Source: Pelolinea sp. (GTDB lineage: Bacteria; Chloroflexota; Anaerolineae; Anaerolineales; Anaerolineaceae). From it: 50,972 nucleotides of DNA. Below, one piece after another: positions 8,357 to 16,378 of the stretch. The DNA lies in the NCBI GenBank assembly GCA_012797975.1, contig JAAZOD010000019.1:1-50972 (forward strand). The letters run 5' to 3'. A program made the translations under genes and the position numbers. Every line of letters begins with the position of its first letter. Positions within the stretch are counted from its first letter, which is position 1. The notes beneath the pieces were generated by a model. The model worked only from the letters and a program-made list of their open reading frames with translations, did no database searches and was not told the origin of the DNA.

Positions 8357-9274
8357 CTATCCTTTGACGCTGCCCAGTGTGAGCCCGGAAATCATGTATT
8401 TCGACATTGCCATAAACAAGATCATCACCGGTATCGAAACCATGATTGCGCCTGCATTGTATTGACCCCATTGTACAAGATACTGCCCCATCAAGCGGTT
8501 CAAGCCCAATGGCCAGGTCAAGATTGCCTCATTGGATCCCAGAATGACGCGAGCGATGAGGAATTCATTCCAGGCCTGGCTGAAGTTGAAGAGGAACGTG
8601 ATCGACAGGGCAGGGGTGGATAGCGGCAGGATGATCTTCAGAAATGCCTGCAGCGGGGAAGCACCGTCGATAATGGCGGCCTCTTCCAGCTCGGTCGGGA
8701 TGGTGTCGTAGTACCCTTTCAAGATCCAGATGCTGAACGGAACGGAGGTTACAGAATAAGCGATCACCAACCCGCGATAGGTGCCAATTAGGCCCAACTT
8801 GATCGCTAGAATATAGATCGGCACCATCAGCATGGCGGTTGGGATCATCTGTGTTGTGAGCAGATAAATCAGCAGGGTCGTCCTCCCCTTGAACTTATAG
8901 CGAGAAAAGGCGTATGCCGAAGTCGCGGCAATGATCACACCCACAATGGAAGTGGTGATGGTCACTGCCAGAGAATTCCAGATCCATTGCAAAAGGCCCT
9001 CATCGATGACCTTTTTATAGTTTTCAAGAGTGGCGTCGGGTGGAATGATGGAGAGATCAGTGGATAGAACGCGGTTCCCCGGGCGCAGAGAAACGCTGAA
9101 GATGCGCAGCAGCGGGTAGATCGAGATGATGCAGTAACCGATCAGGATGAGGTGAATGATCAGGCGTTTGAACTTGCTATCTCCACGGTTTGCCCGGAAG
9201 AAATTCGTTTTTCTTCGCTTGGGTTGTTTTTGCTCGAGTGTGGAGGTATCGAGGGTTGCATTCCTGGTAGTCAT
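8357..9274 (-). CDS. sugar ABC transporter permease, MalG type
   Basis: 305-residue inner-membrane permease of the CUT1 family with about six transmembrane segments. The cytoplasmic EAA loop that docks the ATPase is visible as EEAAIIDGASPLQAFLKIILP, around residues 195-215. The N-terminal 40 residues are basic and soluble (KQPKRRKTNFFRANRG), somewhat longer than usual. The ATG overlaps the stop of the preceding permease gene by one base (TAATG), indicating translational coupling. No ATP-binding subunit gene is present here; CUT1 systems often use a shared MsiK/MalK-like ATPase encoded elsewhere. The linked GH13 and GH57 genes suggest maltodextrin as substrate. Confidence 0.9.
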   Translation of the reverse strand: MTTRNATLDTSTLEQKQPKRRKTNFFRANRGDSKFKRLIIHLILIGYCIISIYPLLRIFSVSLRPGNRVLSTDLSIIPPDATLENYKKVIDEGLLQWIWNSLAVTITTSIVGVIIAATSAYAFSRYKFKGRTTLLIYLLTTQMIPTAMLMVPIYILAIKLGLIGTYRGLVIAYSVTSVPFSIWILKGYYDTIPTELEEAAIIDGASPLQAFLKIILPLSTPALSITFLFNFSQAWNEFLIARVILGSNEAILTWPLGLNRLMGQYLVQWGQYNAGAIMVSIPVMILFMAMSKYMISGLTLGSVKG

Positions 9275-10278
9275 TAGTCTTTCACTCCTTTCAATGCACC
9301 GGTTGCTCTGACATAGAAAACGGAATAGATCAAGAGGATGAAGAAGATGATGAACGCAAAGGCCGCGGAGAAGCCATAACGGTTATACTGGAAAGCCGCA
9401 CGGAAGAGCGCCGTGACCAGGATATCGCTGGTTTCCAATTCATATTGGTTGATGAAGAAGGAGATGTTGAAGGTGTTGAAAGTCCAAACCGTGCCCAGAA
9501 TGACAGCTGGCGTCATAATGGGCTGCATGAGTGGCATGGTGATCTTCCAGAATTTTTGCCAGTTGTTTGCGCCATCCATCTCTGCGGCTTCATAGAACTC
9601 GCCCGATATGCTTTGCAGTCCGCCCAGCAAAATGACGGTCATGAAAGGAATGCCCAGCCAAATATTGACGAGGCACATGGCAGCAAAGTTTGGCACCGGA
9701 CTGGTCAGCCATTGAACGGGCTGCAATCCGATTTGTTTCAGCATGATGTTGATCCAGCCATATTCAAAATTGAATTCGCCGCGCCATGCCATGGCTGCCA
9801 CAACCTGCGGCAGCGCCCACGGGATGATGATGATCATGCGATACAAGCCGCGCAGTTTCATGTCGCGGTTGAGAAGCAAAGCCAGGATCATACCGCCGGT
9901 GACATGGCAAATGACGTTGATGGCGGTCCACAGGATCGTCCGCCAGAACAATGGGAAGAAGGTGACCTGTTTCAACACCGGCTCGGTAAATACGCGGACG
10001 TAGTTCTTCAATCCAATGAAGCTATAATTGAAGAAGTGGCTTAAGCTCATGTTCGTCATGGAAATATACCCTTCCCACACGAGCGGATATACTTGCAGCA
10101 CGAGCAGACCAAGAATGGCTGGTGAAACAAGCATATAAACCAGCGCATTTTTTACTTTTAGCCATTTGACCAAAACGAGATATAAAATTGCTTCGAGTAC
10201 TACAACAATTGCAAGGACAGCCAGGATTGTTGTACCAACTTCGGATAAACTTTTGAGTATGGCACCAAAGTCGAACAT
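9274..10278 (-). CDS. sugar ABC transporter permease, MalF type
   Basis: 334-residue permease with an extra N-terminal hydrophobic segment (about 15-40) followed by six core transmembrane helices, typical of the MalF-side subunit. The EAA loop is YEAAEMDGANNWQKFWKITMP, about residues 225-245. It pairs with the MalG-type subunit, whose start overlaps its stop. It is separated from the upstream binding-protein gene by about 100 nt containing a 13-bp hairpin, an arrangement expected to give more binding protein than permease. Confidence 0.9.
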   Translation of the reverse strand: MFDFGAILKSLSEVGTTILAVLAIVVVLEAILYLVLVKWLKVKNALVYMLVSPAILGLLVLQVYPLVWEGYISMTNMSLSHFFNYSFIGLKNYVRVFTEPVLKQVTFFPLFWRTILWTAINVICHVTGGMILALLLNRDMKLRGLYRMIIIIPWALPQVVAAMAWRGEFNFEYGWINIMLKQIGLQPVQWLTSPVPNFAAMCLVNIWLGIPFMTVILLGGLQSISGEFYEAAEMDGANNWQKFWKITMPLMQPIMTPAVILGTVWTFNTFNISFFINQYELETSDILVTALFRAAFQYNRYGFSAAFAFIIFFILLIYSVFYVRATGALKGVKD

Positions 10279-10333
10279 GGGTGAGGCCTCCTTATAACGA
10301 ATGATTGCTAAAGAATGATCTTTAATTGAAAAG

Positions 10334-10361
10334 GATGGAACCGGAATTTTCCGGTTCCATC
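10334..10361 (-). other. strong hairpin between binding-protein and permease genes
   Basis: GATGGAACCGGAA and TTCCGGTTCCATC form a perfect 13-bp stem with a 2-nt loop in the gap between the solute-binding protein gene and the MalF-type gene. On the minus strand it is followed by CTTTTCAATT, a weak U-tract. It could attenuate transcription into the permease genes or protect the 3' end of the binding-protein mRNA, as hairpins do in other binding-protein operons. Confidence 0.6.
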
Positions 10362-10377
10362 TTTTTGTTTTGAGAAA

Positions 10378-11595
10378 TTATTCTAGCGCAGCGATGCAGG
10401 CTTCCGCAGCGGCTTGCATAGCGGCAGCGGCATCAGCAGGTGTTTCACTGCCGGCCAGTACCAGGGTCATCTCTGGTTTCATCGCATCCCAGTTGCAGCG
10501 CATTTCTGTCACTGTGGGCATGGGGGTGCCGTAGCTCATTGCCTGAGCAGAGCCAGACAGGATTGGGTCACTGGTGATCGCTTCATTGGACAATACGGAT
10601 TTCAAACCGGGTAATCTCTTGAGCGTGCTCAATTGATTCAACTGGTTCTCTTCATTCGTCGCAAAGTTAATGAAGGAAATGACCGCGTCCAACTTCGTGC
10701 CAGCCAAGTCCTTGGGGAGCATGAAGTATTTACCAGAGGTGTAGGCAGCAGGATAAGTGCCGGTAGAGGTTACTTTCGGCAGGGGGGCAACACCAAGTTT
10801 GTCACCAAACTGTTCCTGATATGCGCCCAGCGACCAGTCACCATTGATAAGCATAGCAGCTTTGCCTTCCTTGAAGAGGGTGTCGGCTGTGTCGTAGTCA
10901 ATGGATTCAGGGGTGATCTTGTCGGTGAATTTCAGGTCATACAGGAATTGCAGCGTGTTGACCATTGCTTCAGTATTTAAAGTGGGGGTTACGCCATCTT
11001 CCGCGAAAACGCTTCCACCGAAACCACCCAGCCAGGGAACCAGCCAGAAGGGTTCGGTAGCGTTGTAGACCAGGCCGTACTGATCGTCATGGGTCAGTTC
11101 CTTCGCTTTTGCGATCATTTCATCGGTATCAGCGGGTGCTTCTGCGATCAGGTCCTTATTATAGATCAGCATCAGATGGTTACCACTGGAGATCGGCACT
11201 GCCCAGGTGTGTCCATTCATTACAACACTGGGAACATACAGATCCATGTCGAAGAAATCTTCCACAGGTTGGATCAATCCAGCGGTGGTGAAGGGGCCAG
11301 CATGGTCGCTAACCGTCCACAGCAGGTCAGGAGCTGCGCCAGCCAGACTGGCGGTCTGGAAGTCTTCACGCAGCGTTTCGGTATCTTTCTGTACCACCTC
11401 GAAGGTAATATTGGGATACAGAGCCGTGAAAGCATCGGTCAAGCTGACCACATACTGATAGGCATTATCCGATTCGCCTTCCTGTGTCCATAATTGGATG
11501 GTCATCTCTTCCGAAGGTACTTTCACTTTTGCCTTGCAACCGGCGAAGGCTAATGCAAGGAGTGCAACAATTAAAAACAAACTAAATTTCTTCAT
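10378..11595 (-). CDS. sugar ABC transporter solute-binding lipoprotein, MalE type
   Basis: 405 residues with a lipoprotein signal peptide ending AFAGC (Cys20). The mature part is a family-1 extracellular solute-binding protein: the N-lobe begins with IQLWTQEGESDN, with FEVVQKDTE and DLLWTVSDHAG following, and GKAAMLINGDWSLGAY is typical of the maltose/multiple-sugar cluster. A GGAG lies 7 nt before the ATG. It is the first gene of a three-gene operon with the two permeases. Maltodextrin is the likely ligand from context (GH13, GH57); another oligosaccharide is possible. Confidence 0.9.
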   Translation of the reverse strand: MKKFSLFLIVALLALAFAGCKAKVKVPSEEMTIQLWTQEGESDNAYQYVVSLTDAFTALYPNITFEVVQKDTETLREDFQTASLAGAAPDLLWTVSDHAGPFTTAGLIQPVEDFFDMDLYVPSVVMNGHTWAVPISSGNHLMLIYNKDLIAEAPADTDEMIAKAKELTHDDQYGLVYNATEPFWLVPWLGGFGGSVFAEDGVTPTLNTEAMVNTLQFLYDLKFTDKITPESIDYDTADTLFKEGKAAMLINGDWSLGAYQEQFGDKLGVAPLPKVTSTGTYPAAYTSGKYFMLPKDLAGTKLDAVISFINFATNEENQLNQLSTLKRLPGLKSVLSNEAITSDPILSGSAQAMSYGTPMPTVTEMRCNWDAMKPEMTLVLAGSETPADAAAAMQAAAEACIAALE

Positions 11596-11999
11596 TTTAT
11601 TCTCCTCGTTAGGTTTGAATTTTCTATTAAGTGTGTATGAATTTCTTCCCTTGTTTCACCTCCTTGCCAAAAGGTTAATAAAGCTCACCTAAGATGAACA
11701 GGTTTAATTCGCGTTCAATGTACCATTAAGGGGGGAATTGCTTCGACTGAGTGGATGATCGATTTTATTTTGCATAAAATGCACAAAACCGAACCATAAC
11801 ATAATTCAGTATACATCGAATTAATGAAGAATTACAGCTAGTAATTATGACAATTGTCTTTATTATCATAGAGGGATTTACTTTGACAAGAAGAACAAAA
11901 AAGCAGGAAAGAAAAAAGAAAAATCTTTCCTGGCTTTTTATAAAAGGGCGGATTTTCAGGTCCGCTCTTGATCTTTTTCAAAAATCTTCGATTCGGTTT
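11596..11999. other. 404-nt intergenic region: leader of the sugar ABC operon and end of the glycerol operon
   Basis: No convincing gene was found here. The left part is the upstream region of the binding-protein gene. It contains an imperfect inverted repeat at 11768-11788 (TTTTGCAT, 3-nt spacer, ATGCAcAAAA), a possible operator. The right part holds two hairpins that end the minus-strand glycerol operon (listed separately). No clear sigma-70 promoter pair could be assigned for the transporter operon. Confidence 0.6.
11899..11967 (-). terminator. double hairpin ending the glycerol operon
   Basis: Two consecutive hairpins lie downstream of the DUF1667 gene on the minus strand. The first pairs GAGCGGA with TCCGCCC (one mismatch) around an 8-nt loop and is followed by TTTTATAAAAA. 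The second pairs CCAGGAAAG with CTTTCCTG and flanking bases (one bulge) around an A/T loop and is followed by CTTTTTTG, a good intrinsic terminator. The second could also work on the plus strand, where it is followed by GGCTTTTTA. Confidence 0.65.
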
Positions 12000-12371
12000 T
12001 TATTGTTCCATATCGCGACTTGCCAAGATGGAAATGCCGGTATCCAGTGCGTTCTCCAGAATGATCTGCCCTTCTTTTACCGGCGCCTGCACTTTCAAAC
12101 TGCGCAACTTTGCCAGCAGTTCGAAAATGCGCGCTTTTGGAAAAGGGGCAGCGCTATACACCGGCAGCAGTGGATGTCTGGCGCCTTCAATTTGCACGGT
12201 GGTGGCGACCATGCGCCGTGGATCCTTCATTTCTCCAATGGCGTATTCCACACCGCGTTTGCAGCCCTGGTTGGAGACCAGCACCTCTTCTCCATCCCGT
12301 TGAATTTGTAATCGGCAGCCCTTGGGACAGGCCACGCAAATGATTGATTGGGTTTGCAAGCTCTTATCCAT
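12000..12371 (-). CDS. DUF1667 protein of the glycerol oxidation module
   Basis: 123 residues with a Cys motif CVACPKGC near residue 12 and a further NQGCKRG near 35, as expected for a small Fe-S- or metal-binding domain, then a DUF1667-type alpha/beta part (PLLPVYSAAPFPKARIFELL). The family is nearly always encoded beside a GlpA-like dehydrogenase and an FAD-dependent NAD(P)-type oxidoreductase, exactly as here. It starts 2 nt after the FAD oxidoreductase stop. A likely role is an electron-transfer or scaffold subunit of a three-protein glycerol-3-phosphate oxidising complex; this is inferred from context. Confidence 0.85.
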   Translation of the reverse strand: MDKSLQTQSIICVACPKGCRLQIQRDGEEVLVSNQGCKRGVEYAIGEMKDPRRMVATTVQIEGARHPLLPVYSAAPFPKARIFELLAKLRSLKVQAPVKEGQIILENALDTGISILASRDMEQ

Positions 12372-12373
12372 GA

Positions 12374-13651
12374 TTAATCCTCACGTTTTACCACCTGTAC
12401 GACCAATTGTTCCGCATTCTTCAGCGGTTCGATATGTTTGTCTTTCAGTGAAATGGTCACCATTTCACCGGGGCGCGCATAAGGCAGCGCTTTGCTGGCG
12501 ATCACTTCTGTACCGTTCATCACCTGCACTTTCACGGGCTGTTCCAGCGGTTTGGTGACGCGCATTTGCAATTGCTCTTCGCGCTGGTTCAAACTCCCCA
12601 TATCCAGATAATGCGGGATCACATGGTGTACGTTTTCGCCGCGCTGCACTGCAATCTTTTTGTTCATCGGAAGGCAATCCCTTGCGTACAGGGCGGCACT
12701 TTCACCCGCCCGCAATCCGGCACCGGTCACCCAATCCACCAGGTCGTACACATGCACCACATTGCCGGCTGCAAAGAATCCTTCGCTTTCGGTCTGAAAA
12801 TAATTATCCACGAACGGTCCTGCGGTCAACGGATCCAAATGGATGCCCACCTGGCGCGACAATTCATTCTCGGGGATCAATCCGACCGAGAGCAGGAGCG
12901 TATCGCAGGGGATGATCTCTTCGCTGCCCCGCACTTCCTGCCAATGATCGTCCACTGCCACGGTTTCAATGGCTTCCACCCGTTCGTTGCCCAGAATGCG
13001 TTTGACGGTGTGTTGCATTTGCAGTGGAATGCCAAAATCCTGCAGGCATTGAACATAATTGCGCATCAGTCCCGAAAGATAGGGCATGATCTCCAGAACC
13101 CGTTCCACCTTTGCGCCTTCAAAAGTCAACCGGCGCGCCATGATCATGCCGATATCCCCTGAACCCAGGATCACGATCTTTTTGCCGGGCATGAATCCTT
13201 CCACATTGACCCAACGCTGGGCGGTGCCGGCAGTGTAAACCCCCGCCGGGCGTGCGCCGGGCAGGCGCACCTGGGCGCGCGTCCGTTCGCGGCAGCCCAT
13301 GGCCAGAATGACCGCCTTGGCCTGGATTTCCAGCATACCTTCGCTTTTGTTGCTGGCGAAGATGCGCTTCTCCCTGGTGATCTCCAGCACCATGGTATCC
13401 AGCAAGAACTCCACACCAACGGATTGCGCTTCATGGATGAAATGCTGTGCGTATGCCGGACCGGGAAGGTCTTTTTTGAAGATCTCCACTCCAAATCCAT
13501 TGTGGATGCACTGCAGCAAAATACCACCGGGTTCCCGGTCTCGTTCGATCAACAGAACGTTCTTTGCACCATGTTGCTTCGCTGCAATGGCAGCCGCCAG
13601 ACCACCGGGCCCGCTGCCAATGACCGCTACATCACATTTTTTGATCTTCAT
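12374..13651 (-). CDS. FAD/NAD(P)-dependent oxidoreductase of the glycerol module
   Basis: 425 residues. The N-terminal FAD dinucleotide-binding motif is VIGSGPGGLAAA, and a second nucleotide-binding motif, VILGSGDIGMIMARRL, around residue 160 fits NAD(P)H. The C-terminal FAD contact is GFFAAGNVVHVYDLVD. It is a pyridine-nucleotide-disulfide-oxidoreductase-like flavoprotein lacking the CxxxxC redox disulfide. The ATG at 13651 overlaps the previous stop as ATGA and has GGGAG 8 nt upstream, so it is preferred over an earlier in-frame start. It probably passes electrons from the GlpA-like subunit to NAD(P)+ or a quinone-independent acceptor. It takes the position GlpB holds in enterobacterial operons. 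Confidence 0.85.
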   Translation of the reverse strand: MKIKKCDVAVIGSGPGGLAAAIAAKQHGAKNVLLIERDREPGGILLQCIHNGFGVEIFKKDLPGPAYAQHFIHEAQSVGVEFLLDTMVLEITREKRIFASNKSEGMLEIQAKAVILAMGCRERTRAQVRLPGARPAGVYTAGTAQRWVNVEGFMPGKKIVILGSGDIGMIMARRLTFEGAKVERVLEIMPYLSGLMRNYVQCLQDFGIPLQMQHTVKRILGNERVEAIETVAVDDHWQEVRGSEEIIPCDTLLLSVGLIPENELSRQVGIHLDPLTAGPFVDNYFQTESEGFFAAGNVVHVYDLVDWVTGAGLRAGESAALYARDCLPMNKKIAVQRGENVHHVIPHYLDMGSLNQREEQLQMRVTKPLEQPVKVQVMNGTEVIASKALPYARPGEMVTISLKDKHIEPLKNAEQLVVQVVKRED

Positions 13652-15144
13652 TCGACGTCTCCCTCTTCCTTGGTGGGTCTGCACAAGAATTTGGAGGCCC
13701 CGTTCTTCTTGCTGATCTCCAACGGCGATACTCCCAATTCACGGGCCAGGATCTCGGTGACCCGCGGCATGTCAAAACCGCCCTGGCAGCGGCCGGTTCC
13801 AAGCCAGGTACGCCGTTTGATGGCATCATAAGTAAGCGCCGGAAGTGGCGAATGGATCTCGGCGACGATCTCCCCTTCCGTAACATTTTCGCAGCGGCAC
13901 ACCACACGCCCATAGCGCTCATCCTTTTTGATGAGTGCATCGCGTTCTGCGTGAGTGAGATGGCGGAATTGCGGGCGCGCGGGGCGGATCGGATTCCAGT
14001 CTTTTCTCTCATGCAGATCCTCCCCCACATCTTTCAACAAAGCCACCACATACGTTGCAATGGCAGGGGCTGCGGTCAACCCGGGTGATTCGATCCCTCC
14101 CAGATTGACAAAACCTTGTACTTCGCCGGGAATTTCGATCAGGAAATCATGCTTGTAATCGCTGCCCGGCGTCAGGCATGCTGCGTTCCCGCCGGCGCGC
14201 AGGCCGGCAAAAATTGCAATGATATGGCGTGAATGAATGTTCGGCACCAGCTTCCTGGCACCCTCGAACACTTCGTCCATGCCGCTTTGAGTATTTTCTT
14301 TATTTTCCTTGTCATCGATGTTTTGTGCGTTCGGACCAAGGATGGTGTTGCCGTGAACGGTGGTGGTCACCAGGATACCTTTGCTGATCTCGCTGGGCAC
14401 CGGGAACAGGACGTTGTTGACCGAAAACTCGGTGCGGTCCAGCACAAAATATTCCCCTTTGCGGGGCGTGATACTGAACTCGGGATGGATGCCGGCTTTG
14501 TGCATTACCGCATCCGAGAACAGACCGGCGGCGTTGATGACCCAACGGCCGGTAAAATCACCACGGTTGGTCTTCACTCCAATGATCTGTTTCCCGCTCC
14601 ATAGAAAGTCTTCGAAAACGGTTTCGCGCAGGATGGCGACGCCATTCATGATCGCGTTCTCAGCCGCAGCAACGGTCACGCCAAACGGATCGCAAATGCC
14701 GCCGCTGGTTGCCCAGATGGCACCGCTGACGGCCGGGTTGATATTTGGTTCGCGGCTGCGCATTTCCTCAGCACTTACGATATGCATGCCGGGCACACCG
14801 TTCAGTTTTCCACGTTCCAACAATTCATCCAGTCTGGCCAGTTCGTCGCTGCCAACCGCCACCACGTAATCTCCGCGGCGACTGAAGGCAAACTGCAGTT
14901 CACCTGCCAGATCGTCCCACATCGGGTTGGCGGCCACATTGAGTTTTGCCTTCAACGAGCCGGGAACGGCATCATAACCCGGATGAACAATGGCGGTGTT
15001 GGCAGCGCTGGTTCCGGACCCGATATCCGATTCCTTTTCGATAAGCAGAATTCGTGCGGTATAGCGTGAGAGGGTGCGCGCCAGAATGCAGCCGATCACC
15101 CCTCCCCCGATGATGATGAAATCAAAATTCCTATTTTTGTTCAT
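13648..15144 (-). CDS. GlpA-like FAD-dependent glycerol-3-phosphate dehydrogenase
   Basis: About 498 residues. The FAD motif IIIGGGVIGCILARTLS is at the N-terminus, followed by a DAO-type oxidase domain, and the C-terminal part is a BFD-like [2Fe-2S] domain (VVCRCENVTEGEI, then GTGRCQGGFDMPRV). The expected reaction is glycerol-3-phosphate to dihydroxyacetone phosphate, using the product of glpK next door. In relatives the last motif is GRCQGGFC; here the fourth Cys is Asp. The start is uncertain: the ATG at 15144 begins just before the FAD fold but lacks a clear ribosome binding site, and an ATG at 15186 or TTG at 15198 (overlapping the regulator stop) are alternatives. It is co-transcribed with the regulator, the FAD oxidoreductase and the DUF1667 gene. 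Confidence 0.85.
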   Translation of the reverse strand: MNKNRNFDFIIIGGGVIGCILARTLSRYTARILLIEKESDIGSGTSAANTAIVHPGYDAVPGSLKAKLNVAANPMWDDLAGELQFAFSRRGDYVVAVGSDELARLDELLERGKLNGVPGMHIVSAEEMRSREPNINPAVSGAIWATSGGICDPFGVTVAAAENAIMNGVAILRETVFEDFLWSGKQIIGVKTNRGDFTGRWVINAAGLFSDAVMHKAGIHPEFSITPRKGEYFVLDRTEFSVNNVLFPVPSEISKGILVTTTVHGNTILGPNAQNIDDKENKENTQSGMDEVFEGARKLVPNIHSRHIIAIFAGLRAGGNAACLTPGSDYKHDFLIEIPGEVQGFVNLGGIESPGLTAAPAIATYVVALLKDVGEDLHERKDWNPIRPARPQFRHLTHAERDALIKKDERYGRVVCRCENVTEGEIVAEIHSPLPALTYDAIKRRTWLGTGRCQGGFDMPRVTEILARELGVSPLEISKKNGASKFLCRPTKEEGDVE

Positions 15145-15194
15145 ATGCGCTCTATTTTTAAAATTAGATTGACCTTCCTTTCGCATGGATATCG

Positions 15195-16172
15195 TCAATA
15201 TTTTTTAAATTTTGCCTTGTGATATTCGCTAAGCGCCCTGGCGGTCGGTTCATCCACGATCAATTCCTTGATGAACTCTCCCTGCAAGGCGGCATGCAGA
15301 CCTTTTACCTTTGCCAATCCGGATACCACACAAACGCTGTGCTTTTTTCGGAACAAGCCTAGGTTCGGTCCACTGGTGCGCTGGTTCAACGCGATATTCT
15401 CGAAACTGCCGTCCTCACGGAAGAAAACGGTGGCGATATCCCCAATGATCTGGTCACGCCGGATAGCTTGCAGGTCATTCTCCTCCAAATATCCCCCGGC
15501 GTACACATGGCTGGGCACACCGGCGTTCACCGCTCCAATGCTGAAAAGCAGCAGATCCGCTTTTTCCTGCAACTGCAGGATGCGCTGGATGCTGCGTTCT
15601 TTCCATAACGCATCTTTTGTGCTGGCATAATCAAAAAAGGTGGGCACCGGAAAGAGATGGGCGCGTGCTTGAAAACTGGCCGCAAAGCGCATGATGATCT
15701 CGCTGGCATACTCGATCCCCATGCTTTTCGTGTTTCCGGCTCCATTCAACTGCACGATCTGGCTGTTATGGGTGGCTTTGGGCTGCAGGTAGCGGGAGAT
15801 GGCACTGAGCGTTGTGCCCCATGCCACTCCCAGGATCATGTTCGAGTCGAACAACGTATTGAGATATTTGGCTGCAAACTGGGCGGCACGTTCCAGCCAT
15901 TCTGCTTCTCCCACGATCTCCGGTACGGGCACCACATGCACCTTTTGCAGCGGGTAGTGATCCAGGATCTCTTTTTCCAGCACCAGGGGCTGTTCAATGG
16001 GATCCAGAATGCGGATATCCACATATCCTTCTTCCTTCGCGAAACTGATTAACCTTGAAACTGTGGAACGCGAAAGGTTCATTTCGCGTGCAATGGCCCC
16101 GCTGGTCATGCCCTGATAATAGTACATGCGGGCGGCGCGGATGGCGTTGTTGATCTTAACGGTTTTTTCCAT
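15195..16172 (-). CDS. SorC/DeoR-type sugar-binding transcriptional regulator
   Basis: 325 residues. An N-terminal helix-turn-helix (YYQGMTSGAIAREMNLSRST) is followed by a SorC-family sugar-phosphate-binding domain (ILGVAWGTTLSAISRYL, VQLNGAG, LLLFSIGAV) that resembles phosphosugar isomerases. Such proteins sense phosphorylated sugars or polyols; glycerol-3-phosphate or dihydroxyacetone phosphate is the logical effector here. The ATG at 16172 is chosen because the HTH then begins at the usual distance from the start. It is divergent from glpK and heads the operon containing the GlpA-like gene. Repeats over both promoters are candidate binding sites. Confidence 0.85.
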   Translation of the reverse strand: MEKTVKINNAIRAARMYYYQGMTSGAIAREMNLSRSTVSRLISFAKEEGYVDIRILDPIEQPLVLEKEILDHYPLQKVHVVPVPEIVGEAEWLERAAQFAAKYLNTLFDSNMILGVAWGTTLSAISRYLQPKATHNSQIVQLNGAGNTKSMGIEYASEIIMRFAASFQARAHLFPVPTFFDYASTKDALWKERSIQRILQLQEKADLLLFSIGAVNAGVPSHVYAGGYLEENDLQAIRRDQIIGDIATVFFREDGSFENIALNQRTSGPNLGLFRKKHSVCVVSGLAKVKGLHAALQGEFIKELIVDEPTARALSEYHKAKFKKY

Positions 16173-16188
16173 AACTGACTCTGGGTTA

Positions 16189-16217
16189 AAAATACCGCAA
16201 TTGGCACAAAATTGCAA
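16189..16217 (-). promoter_or_regulatory. promoter of the regulator/GlpA-like operon
   Basis: On the minus strand: -35 TTGCAA (16217-16212), 17-nt spacer, -10 TATTTT (16194-16189). It lies 17 nt upstream of the regulator ATG at 16172, so the leader would be very short. The GCAACA half of the glp direct repeat overlaps the -35, as expected for autoregulation. Confidence 0.5.
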
Positions 16218-16237
16218 CAGCTATGCACAATATTTCA
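16214..16237. repeat. glp direct repeat, copy 1 (candidate operator)
   Basis: GCAACA, 7 nt, ACAATATTTCA. Copy 2 (16295-16321) has the same two blocks separated by 10 nt. Copy 1 overlaps the -35 of the regulator promoter. The pair fits the paired operators of a SorC-type regulator that controls both divergent units. Confidence 0.45.
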
Positions 16238-16286
16238 TTTCTACCGCTTGAGAGAATTCGCTTCTTTGCACCTTTGTGCTATAGAA

Positions 16287-16315
16287 TTGAGAATGCAACA
16301 AAAATCCTCTACAAT
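16287..16315 (+). promoter_or_regulatory. glpK promoter
   Basis: -35 TTGAGA (16287-16292), 17-nt spacer, -10 TACAAT (16310-16315); each hexamer matches 5 of 6 consensus bases. It is about 60 nt upstream of the glpK ATG. The -10 and the downstream bases are part of the second glp direct repeat, so a bound repressor would block RNA polymerase. Confidence 0.65.
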
Positions 16316-16321
16316 ATTTCA
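16295..16321. repeat. glp direct repeat, copy 2 (candidate operator)
   Basis: GCAACA, 10 nt, ACAATATTTCA, matching both blocks of copy 1 and covering the spacer and -10 of the glpK promoter. An inverted repeat GCAC/GTGC lies nearby at 16268-16279. Confidence 0.45.
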
Positions 16322-16378
16322 AGGGTTCAAAAGTAATACTTATTCAAAGAACGCGATTGCAGGAATTGAGGTGACAAA

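Noticed and set aside
12566-13162. 198-residue plus-strand ORF
   Set aside because: Antisense to the FAD oxidoreductase with intact nucleotide-binding motifs.
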